A stretch of DNA of 44,982 nucleotides from positions 1-44,982 of the IMG/VR virus record IMGVR_UViG_3300033388_004059; one strand, 5' to 3'. The notes under the pieces are model-generated. The model was not told where the DNA came from, made no database searches, and saw nothing but the letters and a program-made list of their open reading frames with translations. This document shows positions 7,413-15,292 of this stretch, piece after piece (positions within the stretch are counted from its first letter, which is position 1; the number at the start of each line of letters is the position of its first letter). This DNA is from a virus. Position numbers and translations under genes: made by a program.

Positions 7413-8093
7413 ATGAAAATTAACTGGCAAAAAACAGCCGAACAATTCAAAGGCCGATGGTGCGCTGCCGGAGTTGACCTTTCCAGCGTGGCCGATCTCA
7501 CTTGCTGCGTGTACGCATTTCCCTATGATGATGATAGAGAGCATGTTGACGTATTAATGCAAACCTGGTGCCCGGAAGCCAAGCTATACGATAGAAAAAA
7601 CAAGTACCGTGACCATTACCAAGCCTGGGCGAAGCTCGGATACATGGAAGTCACTGAAGGCAATGCCATTGATTATGACTTCGTTAGGGAAGCCATTGTC
7701 TCAAACAGCAAGATATTTAAAATTGGCCTGATCGGAGTTGACATTAAATTTCAGGGTTATGACTTTGCAATGCGGCTCGAAAAAGATTTAGGACATACCG
7801 AAAAGAACCCGGTGGTCATAGCCTGTACCAATTCGGCTGCAAAGATCGGGCCGGTTTGCCAGGAATTTGAAAGACGGCTGCTGAAAAAGAAATTGAACCA
7901 TGGCGGGAATCCGGTCTTGCGATTTATGGCGGATTCTGTAGCTGTGAGGGCGGCTGATGTTGATGGATACATAAAGCCCGATAAAGACAAGAGCCAGGGG
8001 AAAATCGACGGTATTGTGGCTATGCTTTATGCCTTGGATCGGCTGATGCGGAGCAAACCGCCGGTAAAGATTAAGATGCCGACATCAATCTAA
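7413..8093 (+). CDS. terL: Terminase large subunit, nuclease half (split gene)
   Basis: A 226-residue protein that matches the C-terminal RNase-H-fold nuclease of HK97-type large terminases. Metal-binding aspartates are visible at D22 (AGVDLSSVADLT), D110 (GLIGVDIKF) and D199 (GKIDGIVAMLYAL). It would make the DNA cut that starts and ends packaging. The beginning NWQKTAEQFKGRW continues directly from WDGN of the ATPase half in related proteins. ATG 7413 has no obvious Shine-Dalgarno (upstream is ATTGAAAAACA), so it may depend on coupling to the preceding gene. With all catalytic residues kept, the halves probably assemble in trans. Confidence 0.9.
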   Translation: MKINWQKTAEQFKGRWCAAGVDLSSVADLTCCVYAFPYDDDREHVDVLMQTWCPEAKLYDRKNKYRDHYQAWAKLGYMEVTEGNAIDYDFVREAIVSNSKIFKIGLIGVDIKFQGYDFAMRLEKDLGHTEKNPVVIACTNSAAKIGPVCQEFERRLLKKKLNHGGNPVLRFMADSVAVRAADVDGYIKPDKDKSQGKIDGIVAMLYALDRLMRSKPPVKIKMPTSI

Positions 8094-8105
8094 AGGAGAT
8101 TAATT

Positions 8106-8309
8106 ATGAAATGGTTAAAAAAAGAAAAAATAAGGCCAATATACACACAACCAGGGGATTCTGTTATATTGTCTGATGATGATGGAGTTTTATTAACTGA
8201 AGAAATAACAGAACGCATGACTATAGACGAAGTTGGAATTTTTGAATTTAAGGATGAATTTGAGATGGAATCCGGTATTGGTGGTATTTTTGGTAAAAGT
8301 AAAGATTAA
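8106..8309 (+). CDS. Hypothetical 67-residue acidic protein
   Basis: Starts MKWLKKEKIRPIY after AAAGGAGATTAATT, a strong ribosome binding site. Basic N-terminus, then acidic body with SDDDG and a C-terminal GIGGIFGKS. No family recognised. Lies between the terminase nuclease gene and a zinc-finger gene. Confidence 0.6.
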   Translation: MKWLKKEKIRPIYTQPGDSVILSDDDGVLLTEEITERMTIDEVGIFEFKDEFEMESGIGGIFGKSKD

Positions 8310-8339
8310 TGCCGACGAGTATTTGAAAGGAGATTATTA

Positions 8340-9068
8340 ATGAAAGTGACATATCCTAAAAACCGTAAAAGTAGAGGGTTTAAAAATATTATTGGCAAAA
8401 GATTTGGTATGTTGATTGTTGTTCGTCTTATTGGCAAAAGAGATGGTAAAAACTTTTTTTGGGAATGTAAGTGCGATTGTGGTAATTTTACAACAACCAA
8501 GTCAGCAAATCTTAATATTGGGAAAACAAAATCTTGTGGATGTTTGAAAAAAAAATATTTTGGAGGTGAATTTTCTCTTGGCGGATTAAATAAAAAAGAT
8601 TTAACAGGCAAACAGTTTCATAGATTAAAAGTATTAAAAGATTCAGGCAATCGGTCGCAAAGAAATATTATCTGGTTATGTGAATGTATTTGTGGGAAAA
8701 AAACAGAAGTTGCAGGTTCACACTTGTTATCGGGGCATACAAAATCTTGTGGATGTTATAATGCCGAGATGCAGAAAAAAAATGGTCAAAAAACAAAAAA
8801 TTTTATTAAACATATCGAATCGATAAAAAAATATCCTAAAGAAGCATACAAAATGACAGAATCTAAACGAATTGTAAAATATTTGGCCGATCAATATATA
8901 AAACAAATTTTATATAATGAAAAAAAACTTAAAACTAAAGACATAACCCCTGAAATGATTGAAATGAGACGAGAACTTATAACCTATTACAGATTAGAAA
9001 AGGAGCTTACAAATGGGATTAATAGCAGAAGAAATCAAAGAATTAAGGCAAATGGTAAAGCATCTTGA
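8340..9068 (+). CDS. Double CxCxCG...SCGC zinc-finger protein (AP2/HNH-associated type)
   Basis: A 242-residue protein with two copies of a treble-Cys module: C43-x-C45-x-CG48 with SCGC at 65-68, and C114-x-C116-x-CG119 with SCGC at 136-139. Each is preceded by a G-(K/Q)-F/R-x-L-V/K strand pattern. This module is typical of AP2- and HNH-linked DNA-binding proteins of phages and homing elements, but no HNH catalytic motif follows; the C-terminal third is a basic helical region. Likely DNA-binding. Good ribosome binding site AAAGGAGA. The 3' end overlaps the next gene by 56 bases in another frame. Confidence 0.7.
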   Translation: MKVTYPKNRKSRGFKNIIGKRFGMLIVVRLIGKRDGKNFFWECKCDCGNFTTTKSANLNIGKTKSCGCLKKKYFGGEFSLGGLNKKDLTGKQFHRLKVLKDSGNRSQRNIIWLCECICGKKTEVAGSHLLSGHTKSCGCYNAEMQKKNGQKTKNFIKHIESIKKYPKEAYKMTESKRIVKYLADQYIKQILYNEKKLKTKDITPEMIEMRRELITYYRLEKELTNGINSRRNQRIKANGKAS

Positions 9069-9417
9069 TGCTGGGAAAATCACTCCTGAGCAAGTCAGGA
9101 CAAAATTGAGCATTTTTAAGGCAACTCACGACCGAGCAAAACTATATTTGGATTTATTTATTGCAACCGGACAACCACATCTGGTCGAAAACAGATTGCA
9201 CAGTCTTAATTTAATTTCTAAAGGCGAACTTATACAAGCGCCGAGCGAGATCGAACTTGAAATGATTATATGCCCCGACAAAAACGACATGGGCATTACA
9301 AGGCAGGAGTGTCTTTCGTTTTCAGGTGCCGAAGTAAACCATGAAAACTGCAAAAGTTGTAACCACTATGGAATAACAAGAAAATTATTGTTGCCATTGA
9401 AAAAGAATAAAATATGA
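9013..9417 (+). CDS. Hypothetical protein with C-terminal Cys cluster
   Basis: A 134-residue protein starting at ATG 9013 behind AAAAGGAGC inside the previous gene. The N-terminal ~75 residues are helical (IKELRQMVKHLDAGKITPEQVRT), typical of small phage proteins controlling packaging or transcription. The C-terminus has spaced cysteines (ICPDKND, ECLSF, NCKSCNHYG) that may bind zinc. Its stop overlaps the start of the next small zinc-ribbon gene (ATGA). Confidence 0.65.
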   Translation: MGLIAEEIKELRQMVKHLDAGKITPEQVRTKLSIFKATHDRAKLYLDLFIATGQPHLVENRLHSLNLISKGELIQAPSEIELEMIICPDKNDMGITRQECLSFSGAEVNHENCKSCNHYGITRKLLLPLKKNKI

Positions 9418-9587
9418 ACTGCCCAGCCTGTAAAACAAAGCTAAAAGTAACCGATAGCCGCCAATATGGTGATAGATTACGCATTAGAAAATATCTATGC
9501 CTTAATCCTAAGTGCGGTTATCGGTTTGCCACAAGTGAAAACCTGCCAAAAAAACCCTACTACATACCCGACACTTCCCAAAACTAA
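9414..9587 (+). CDS. NrdR/Ogr-like zinc-ribbon protein
   Basis: A 57-residue protein: MNCPACK, then VTDSR (12-16), basic RLRIRKYLC (21-29), and NPKCGYRFATSE (31-42). The CPxC...VxDSR...RxRxxC...CxxRFxTxE pattern is that of NrdR-type zinc ribbons and is also close to phage Ogr/Delta-type late activators. No ATP-cone domain is present, so it is a stand-alone zinc ribbon. ATGA overlap with the upstream gene. Its place just before the head genes would suit a late transcription activator, but that is inference. Confidence 0.7.
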   Translation: MNCPACKTKLKVTDSRQYGDRLRIRKYLCLNPKCGYRFATSENLPKKPYYIPDTSQN

Positions 9588-9701
9588 ATTACTATATATG
9601 GTATTTTGCCTCTTGACCAAGCACGATTAATATGCCTGAAATAGAGAAATTTGTTCGGACTTTTATATTCAGAAGGTAAAAACGTGATGTAAATTAACTC
9701 T

Positions 9702-9884
9702 ATGGGGGCATTTCTATCTAAAATAGAGGCTTCAGATGTGTTGATTTTTTTAGGGCTTGTCCTGATTGGGACAGGTCTTTTTTTTTGGTTAGGCAAGGGT
9801 GTGGCTCTAACAGTAGTCGGAACGCTGTTACTCTGCATGGGGTTTTTGGGCGGAGCTTTACCTGAAAAGAAGGTTAAAAGATAA
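9702..9884 (+). CDS. Small two-TM membrane protein upstream of portal
   Basis: A 60-residue protein with two hydrophobic stretches (about VLIFLGLVLIGTGLFFW and VALTVVGTLLLCMGF) and a basic end. Small membrane proteins of this kind often precede portal genes in siphoviruses. The ribosome binding site is poor. Its last base is the first base of the portal start (TAATG), implying coupling. A strong terminator-like hairpin with a T-run lies inside the reading frame, so either the signal is read through or the frame is only partly expressed. Confidence 0.6.
   Translation: MGAFLSKIEASDVLIFLGLVLIGTGLFFWLGKGVALTVVGTLLLCMGFLGGALPEKKVKR
9756..9786 (+). terminator. Intrinsic-terminator-like hairpin with T-run
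   Basis: CTTGTCC (9756-9762) pairs with GGACAGG (9769-9775), with one wobble and a six-base loop, followed directly by TCTTTTTTTTT. This is a textbook Rho-independent shape. It lies inside the small membrane gene ahead of the portal, the boundary between packaging/accessory genes and the head operon, and could separate early from late transcription or act with antitermination. Confidence 0.65.
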
Positions 9885-11902
9885 TGTCTATATTTCCGAC
9901 CTTGATTGAAACAAGAGATAGAACATGCACAACCGGCGGCTTAGATGCCCTTGATGATTTCTGGTATAACATAGCTGGTACCGGCACAAAGTCAGGCGTC
10001 ACAATATCCGAGAAAACCGCTCTGAAATATCTTACAGTAGCCCGCTGCGTGATGTTGATATCGGCAGATTTGGCAAGACTTCCACTTATTCTGTATAAAA
10101 AATATCCTAATGGCTCGAAAGAACGAGTGCTCGATCATCCGCTTTATGACATTATGCACAATAAACCAAATCCAGAAACAAATAGTTTTTTATGGCGCGA
10201 GTCTGGAAGCGGACACGTCGAACTTTGGGGCAATCATTATTCAAGTATTCAAAGACATCCGATTACAGGTGATATCCAGGCTCTTTGGCAGATTGAAAAT
10301 CCAGGCACCGTTACCGTTAAGCGTGATCAAAAAGGCAATATTTATTATGAGTGGTATAGCCGATTTGGTCGGTCTGTGAGCAACAATGTTGATCTTGAAT
10401 CTTTAGGCGGCGGCATTCAAAAGATACAGAAATATAAAAAAGATGTTTTTCATGTTCCGGGTTTTGGTTTTAACGGTTTAATCGGTTTATCAACGATAGG
10501 AATAATACGAGAATCGGTCGGGCTCGGCCTTGCAAATGATGAATTTGCATCAAGATATTTCAGCAACGGGATGCACATTGGCGGAGTCATGAATGTTCCA
10601 CATGATCTTGGCGATAAAAAGGATGAATATCTTGCTGCGCTCAAAAAAGAATATGGCGGGCTCGCTGAAAGCCATGGGGTCTTGGTAACTCAAAACGATG
10701 AAACCTTTACACAATTAAAAATGCCTCTTAAGGATGCACAATTTTTGGAGGGCAGACGCTTCCAAAAAACAGAGCTTTGTGGTTTTTATGGGGTCCCGCC
10801 TCACAAAGTAGGAATTCATGAGAAAAATGCGAACCGTTCAAACCTTGAACAAGAGAATCAGAACTATGTTGATGGATGTCTTATTCATCGAATTGTAAGA
10901 AATGAAACCTGTATGTCTAATCAACTTTTAACTCAAGCTGAACGAAAAGAAGGGCTTTTTTTTGAATATTTAGTTGATGGTTTACTTAGAGGTGATTCTC
11001 AGGCCCGCGCGGAATATTATAACAAGATATTCCAGATCGGCGGCATAAGTCCGAACGAGATCCGAGCAAAAGAAAATATGAACCCCGATCCAAGCGATGC
11101 AGCCGATCAAAAATATGTCATGCTGAATATGGTTCCTCTGGAACAGGCCGGCGATCTTGCAGCTCCGGTAAAGCCTGAAGAAAAATCCGTCAGATCTTTG
11201 ATAGAATATCGATCATTAGTTGCCCGCGACAGAATAACAAGACAATATATGCCGTTATTTTTAAAAGCCGCAGAAAGAATTATAAACCTTGAAGGCAATG
11301 CGGTTAAAAATAAAGTCGCAAAGTTTAGAAAGCTCAGAGCAAAGTCAGATATGGAGAAATGGCTTGATGGTTTTTATAGAGATATGCCGGCAAAGATAAA
11401 GCGCGAACTTGGTCCGGTCTTCAGATCGTTTTCAGAGGCAATTATAGCTGAATCCGTAACCGAACTCGGAATTGAAAGCGTAAATCTTGATAAATTTGTG
11501 TCAGATTATATCGATACTTATGCTCTAAGGCACACTTCATCTTCGCATGGGCAGCTTGTATCATTGCTTGAAGGTGAACTTGACGATCTTGAGGTAAGGG
11601 TGGATGAGTGGAGTGAAAAAAGGCCGGATAAGATTGCCCGGAACGAAACAATCAGGGCGAGTAATGCAGTTTATCAGGCGGTAGCTTTTAGTGCTGGGTT
11701 TAGCACAGTATGGCGGATCAGAGGCGCAAAAACTTGTAAGTTTTGCAGGGAATTCAATGGCAAAAGAGTTGCCAGCGGACAAAGTTTTGTAAATGATGGC
11801 GACGAAGTAAGTCCGAAGGGCGAAACGCCAATGAAAATCCGGGGGATGAAAACCCATCCGCCATTACATCAAGGATGCGATTGTTACTTAGGAATAGCAT
11901 GA
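9884..11902 (+). CDS. Portal protein fused to MuF-like head morphogenesis domain
   Basis: A 672-residue protein. Residues ~1-415 are an HK97-family portal (VARCVMLISADLARLPL near 51-67, conserved GLSTIG and NDEFASRYFSNG segments, HEKNANRSNLEQ). The C-terminal ~240 residues carry the SPP1 gp7/Mu gpF minor-head signature: TARNETIRASN-like ARNETIRASNAV, then AKTCKFCREFNGKRV and HPPLHQGCDCYL. The portal dodecamer forms the DNA entry vertex; MuF-type domains are inside or at the vertex and may be ejected or guide assembly. Usual portals are about 400-450 residues, so this is a true fusion. Followed by protease and capsid genes. Confidence 0.9.
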   Translation: MSIFPTLIETRDRTCTTGGLDALDDFWYNIAGTGTKSGVTISEKTALKYLTVARCVMLISADLARLPLILYKKYPNGSKERVLDHPLYDIMHNKPNPETNSFLWRESGSGHVELWGNHYSSIQRHPITGDIQALWQIENPGTVTVKRDQKGNIYYEWYSRFGRSVSNNVDLESLGGGIQKIQKYKKDVFHVPGFGFNGLIGLSTIGIIRESVGLGLANDEFASRYFSNGMHIGGVMNVPHDLGDKKDEYLAALKKEYGGLAESHGVLVTQNDETFTQLKMPLKDAQFLEGRRFQKTELCGFYGVPPHKVGIHEKNANRSNLEQENQNYVDGCLIHRIVRNETCMSNQLLTQAERKEGLFFEYLVDGLLRGDSQARAEYYNKIFQIGGISPNEIRAKENMNPDPSDAADQKYVMLNMVPLEQAGDLAAPVKPEEKSVRSLIEYRSLVARDRITRQYMPLFLKAAERIINLEGNAVKNKVAKFRKLRAKSDMEKWLDGFYRDMPAKIKRELGPVFRSFSEAIIAESVTELGIESVNLDKFVSDYIDTYALRHTSSSHGQLVSLLEGELDDLEVRVDEWSEKRPDKIARNETIRASNAVYQAVAFSAGFSTVWRIRGAKTCKFCREFNGKRVASGQSFVNDGDEVSPKGETPMKIRGMKTHPPLHQGCDCYLGIA

Positions 11903-11914
11903 GAGGATAAGACA

Positions 11915-12556
11915 ATGAAAAAAGAATGCGAAAGAAAAGACGAGCGACAATTTAAACTCGAATTAAGAGAGGCCGAGGGCGATAATCCGCCTATGCTGGT
12001 CGGATATGCCGCAAGGTTTAATTCATGGTCAGATGATTTGGGTGGATTTGTTGAGCGTATTAAGCCGGGTGCATTTAGAAAAGCACTTATGATAAGTGAT
12101 GTTAGAGCATTATATAATCATGATTCAAATCAGCTTCCCCTTGGCCGGACACCTAAAACCCTAAGACTTGTTGAAGATACCAAAGGTTTGAAAGTGGAAA
12201 TTGATTTACCCGATACTCAGAATGCTCGGGATCTTCAAACCAGTATAAACAGAGGCGATATTTCTCAAATGAGCTTTGGTTTTACGGTTGCGGAATCTGG
12301 TGATGAATGGAAAGAAAAAGATGGTATGGCAAAACGAACAATAACAGAAATACATGAACTTTTCGATGTTTCGCCAGTAGTTTTCCCGGCATATTCACAG
12401 ACAAAAATCGCAGTCAGAACATTAGAACAATGCGAACAATGCTTAAAATCCGTTGCGACCGACGGTGATAACAATACAGGCGTGACCGCCTCAGACGAAC
12501 AGCGTAATCTTGAAATTGACATTTTAACAATCGAACATGCGGAGGATTTAATATGA
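11915..12556 (+). CDS. Prohead protease (HK97 gp4-like, U35)
   Basis: A 213-residue serine protease of the HK97 prohead maturation family. The fold markers are LVGYAARFNSWS (around 28-39), the His-containing ALYNHDSNQLPLGR and the Ser-containing DISQMSFGF, which hold the catalytic His and Ser. It cleaves the capsid N-terminal delta domain and scaffold during maturation. The C-terminal ~50 residues are a variable, autocleaved-type tail. Good spacing after the portal gene, and a four-base overlap with the capsid gene. Confidence 0.9.
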   Translation: MKKECERKDERQFKLELREAEGDNPPMLVGYAARFNSWSDDLGGFVERIKPGAFRKALMISDVRALYNHDSNQLPLGRTPKTLRLVEDTKGLKVEIDLPDTQNARDLQTSINRGDISQMSFGFTVAESGDEWKEKDGMAKRTITEIHELFDVSPVVFPAYSQTKIAVRTLEQCEQCLKSVATDGDNNTGVTASDEQRNLEIDILTIEHAEDLI

Positions 12557-13926
12557 ACAAATTAGAGAAACTCCAAGCGGAATTTAAGGAGAAAGTAAAA
12601 CGCCTGAATGAGATTAGAGTACTTGAGGGCGATGCCTTGACCGCAGAAATTAAGACGGAGCGCGATGGTTTACTAACAGAAGTTGATCAGGTGACTACCG
12701 ATATCAAAGCTGAAAGAAAGTTGATCGAGCTTGATTCGCTGATTAATGACGATGATACCGGGAATCAGCATCGAACTGATATCACAGTCGAAGATCAGCC
12801 GGTTTATCGGGGCGATTCTGAGCGAGCAATGGGGATGCAGATTCACGATGCCTTTCTTATGATGACCGGACGAGGCGACAAAACCGATGTGACAAAAGCT
12901 GAGCAGAGATATACATCAAACCGGAAAAGGGAAATTACCATTCTTGAAAAAGAGACTGATTTTCGTGCGGCTGGGACTGGACAGGTTGCAGGCATTGCCT
13001 CTGATGGCGGCATGTTCCTGACCGGCAAGACGATGGTTGAATTTATGGACCGGGGTTTCAACAACTCTGAAGTCCTGAAACGGTGCCGAAGGGTTACGCT
13101 TGGCGCGGGTGATGCGTGGGCCGAGTTGATTGATATAGATGAAACCAGCCGGGCGGATGGCAGTCGTCAGGGCGGTATCCGGGTATATACCGAGGCTGAG
13201 TTGGGCGAGTATGATTCAAGTAAAACCGGTTTCCAAAAAACGCGGATTGAGCCGAAGAAATTGACCGGCTTAATTTACCTTTCCGACGAAATCAACATGC
13301 ACGCGCCTTTGATTGGGCAGGAAGTCGGACGGCTGTTTGAAAAAGATTTTGCCTTCGTTAAACAAGATCAGGTGCTTGAGGGAACCGGCGCTGGCACGGC
13401 TCTTGGCATTAAAAACGCTGACTGCAAGGTAAGCGTTGACAAAGAAGACGGACAGCTTCCTGATACAATCGTAACCGAGAACATTCTTGATATGATCCAG
13501 CGATTCCAGCCCAACAGCGGCGGAAAGCCTGCGTGGCTCTATAATCGCAATTGTTTTAGGCAGTTACAGACCATGACTTATGACGTGGGCACCGGCGGCG
13601 TACTTTCAAAACTGTTTACGCCTCCCAGGGATCAAACCGGGATCGGCAGCATTTGGGGTTGGCCAGCAATTCCCATTGAACAGGCTGAGACCTTGGGTGA
13701 TGCGGGCGATATCTGGTTGACGGATTTCAGCGATTATATCGTTGCTGATAAGGGTGATGTGTTGCAGGCGATATCCATGCACGTCAAATTTATATACGGC
13801 CAGATTGCGTTACGATTTACGGCATATTTTGACGGAACTCCGAGGCTGGTTTCAGCAATTACACCGTTTAAGGGCACGTCAAGCCATACAGTCAGCCCGT
13901 TTGTGAGAATCGAAGCAAGAACTTAA
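12553..13926 (+). CDS. Major capsid protein, HK97 fold
   Basis: A 457-residue capsid protein. The first ~70 residues are a charged coiled coil (scaffolding delta domain) of the kind removed by the prohead protease. The body has the HK97 pattern: GGMFLTGKTMVEFMD, a variable E-loop, LIYLSDEI, AFVKQDQVLEGTGAGTALGI, and the P/A-domain end WLTDFSDYIVADKG. It forms the icosahedral shell. The four-base overlap with the protease gene is usual. GC content looks higher here than in the accessory genes. Confidence 0.92.
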   Translation: MNKLEKLQAEFKEKVKRLNEIRVLEGDALTAEIKTERDGLLTEVDQVTTDIKAERKLIELDSLINDDDTGNQHRTDITVEDQPVYRGDSERAMGMQIHDAFLMMTGRGDKTDVTKAEQRYTSNRKREITILEKETDFRAAGTGQVAGIASDGGMFLTGKTMVEFMDRGFNNSEVLKRCRRVTLGAGDAWAELIDIDETSRADGSRQGGIRVYTEAELGEYDSSKTGFQKTRIEPKKLTGLIYLSDEINMHAPLIGQEVGRLFEKDFAFVKQDQVLEGTGAGTALGIKNADCKVSVDKEDGQLPDTIVTENILDMIQRFQPNSGGKPAWLYNRNCFRQLQTMTYDVGTGGVLSKLFTPPRDQTGIGSIWGWPAIPIEQAETLGDAGDIWLTDFSDYIVADKGDVLQAISMHVKFIYGQIALRFTAYFDGTPRLVSAITPFKGTSSHTVSPFVRIEART

Positions 13927-13971
13927 TAGCGCAAGGCATAAAATTTAAAGTTCGATTACGGAGGATAGAAA

Positions 13972-14451
13972 ATGAATAACTTTACTTTACCAGAAGGCTT
14001 GAAAATCGTTCAGGCGCACGAACCATCGATTGGAAGCACTTTATTGAATACGTCTGATGTTATTTCCTGCAAAAACCTGCTTAAAGTGTGGGCGCTTCTC
14101 AGCATGACCTACGTTGACGATGTGGATCTGGTCGTAACATGGAATGAAAGCACGGATGTTTCAGCAGGAACTACGTCAGCAATAACAAAAACCTGCCCTA
14201 TTTGGTATAATATTGACACGGGTTCTGCCGATCTGTTTGCCAGAGCAACAGATGCGTACACCTTCACTATTGATACTGGAGCCCACCTTAATCAGATTTG
14301 GGTCATGGAATGGGACCCTGCAAAGTTTAGCGCTGGTTATGATTGTTTTCAGATAAGGATGTCAGGCGCAGGCGCAAGCATTGTCGATGTTCTTTACTTT
14401 GGACTTCCGAGGTATTCGAGCGCTGTAGTTCCGACGGCAATAACTGACTAA
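13972..14451 (+). CDS. Putative head decoration/structural protein
   Basis: A 159-residue beta-rich protein placed directly after the capsid gene, behind a strong GGAGGA ribosome binding site. Many Thr/Ser/Val stretches (SAGTTSAITKTC, DAYTFTIDTGAHL) suggest a beta-sandwich. Position and composition favour a capsid decoration or head fibre protein; I recognise no family motif. No signal peptide, unlike three genes downstream. Confidence 0.55.
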   Translation: MNNFTLPEGLKIVQAHEPSIGSTLLNTSDVISCKNLLKVWALLSMTYVDDVDLVVTWNESTDVSAGTTSAITKTCPIWYNIDTGSADLFARATDAYTFTIDTGAHLNQIWVMEWDPAKFSAGYDCFQIRMSGAGASIVDVLYFGLPRYSSAVVPTAITD

Positions 14452-14493
14452 TCTAATCCTGGAGGGCTTCGGTTTTCCGGGTAAGGAGTTATT

Positions 14494-14760
14494 ATGCAAG
14501 TAAAATTAACCGAAAGCGGCCTTAAGGTTTTTGGGATTGGTGGCGACATGGCTATTGTGAATGTCTCAAATGATCGAGCATATCACCTTATGACGTGCGG
14601 CCATGCCAACAAAGACAAGCCTTTTATGGGCATGTATGAGGCAAACCATCCCAATGAGGCTGTGGTAGAGGAAAAACCAAAACCCGAACTAAAGCCTAAG
14701 CCTAAAGAAACAGCAACATCAAATAAGGCTGCCGGCCGAAGTAAGGCTATAAAAAAATAA
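14494..14760 (+). CDS. Hypothetical protein with Lys/Pro-rich tail
   Basis: An 88-residue protein. The N-terminal ~50 residues look globular (VFGIGGDMAIVNVSNDRAYH). The rest is a low-complexity KPKPELKPKPKE-type linker ending in a basic patch (AAGRSKAIKK). Strong AAGGAG upstream. Such tails occur in small head-completion or DNA-binding phage proteins; no function assigned. Confidence 0.55.
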   Translation: MQVKLTESGLKVFGIGGDMAIVNVSNDRAYHLMTCGHANKDKPFMGMYEANHPNEAVVEEKPKPELKPKPKETATSNKAAGRSKAIKK

Positions 14761-14770
14761 GAGGTACATT

Positions 14771-15292
14771 ATGAAACGATTAATTTTTATACTATTGCTT
14801 GTGGCGAGTTTATTTATACCGACTCAAGTTATGGCCGATTCTCTTGCGGCTCAGAAGGTGGTTGATGAAAGGGTGTGTACGAATGTGGCAAAGGCATTAC
14901 CACAGACTACCCAGGGTGCTCTTTTCACGATTAGCGGCGGGCCGATTGAAGTCTTGAGTCTTACAGGTGAGGTTACGACGGTCATTGGCACAACTGCAAC
15001 AGTTGTTACATTGAGGGCAGACCCGACCACCCCTTCAACCGATACCGATCTTACAACAGGAGCAAATATCGGTGACGATGCAGAAGGAACTATGTATAGC
15101 CTTGTAACTTCGGTTGCAACAGCGATGGCTGTATATACGAACGGAGTTGGCCCGACAATGGGCGGTGTGTTCTCTGTTATAGTTCCGGTGGGTGCAATCG
15201 ATCTTGAAACTGCGGCTTCTGTAACAGGCAACATTACATGGAGATTGAGATACAGACCGCTTCACAACGGCGTCAAGGTAGTAGCAAACTAA
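14771..15292 (+). CDS. Signal-peptide-bearing structural-block protein
   Basis: A 173-residue protein with a clear Sec signal: MKRLIFILLLVASLFIP followed by a cleavage-like VMADS. The mature part is Thr/Val-rich and probably all beta. It is compositionally similar to the 16756 gene product (also secreted), though I cannot show homology. Export is odd for a gene sitting in the head operon. The last 55 bases overlap the start of the O-antigen-ligase-like gene in another frame. Confidence 0.7.
   Translation: MKRLIFILLLVASLFIPTQVMADSLAAQKVVDERVCTNVAKALPQTTQGALFTISGGPIEVLSLTGEVTTVIGTTATVVTLRADPTTPSTDTDLTTGANIGDDAEGTMYSLVTSVATAMAVYTNGVGPTMGGVFSVIVPVGAIDLETAASVTGNITWRLRYRPLHNGVKVVAN

Noticed and set aside
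4917-7420. Group I/II intron interrupting terL
   Set aside because: Almost the entire segment is coding, with only about 10-20 non-coding bases at each joint, leaving no room for a ribozyme core; no homing endonuclease or reverse transcriptase is present.
4917-7420. Intein in TerL
   Set aside because: The frame is closed by stop codons on both sides of the inserted genes, and no splicing-motif Cys/Ser...HN is at the joints.
13926-13972. tRNA-like TTCGATTA string after the capsid gene
   Set aside because: No acceptor, D or anticodon stems can be built around it; no tRNA gene was seen in the window.
14851-15234. Antisense frame on the minus strand of the exported-protein gene
   Set aside because: Composition is the shadow of a Thr/Val-rich gene and the plus-strand frame has a signal peptide and ribosome binding site.
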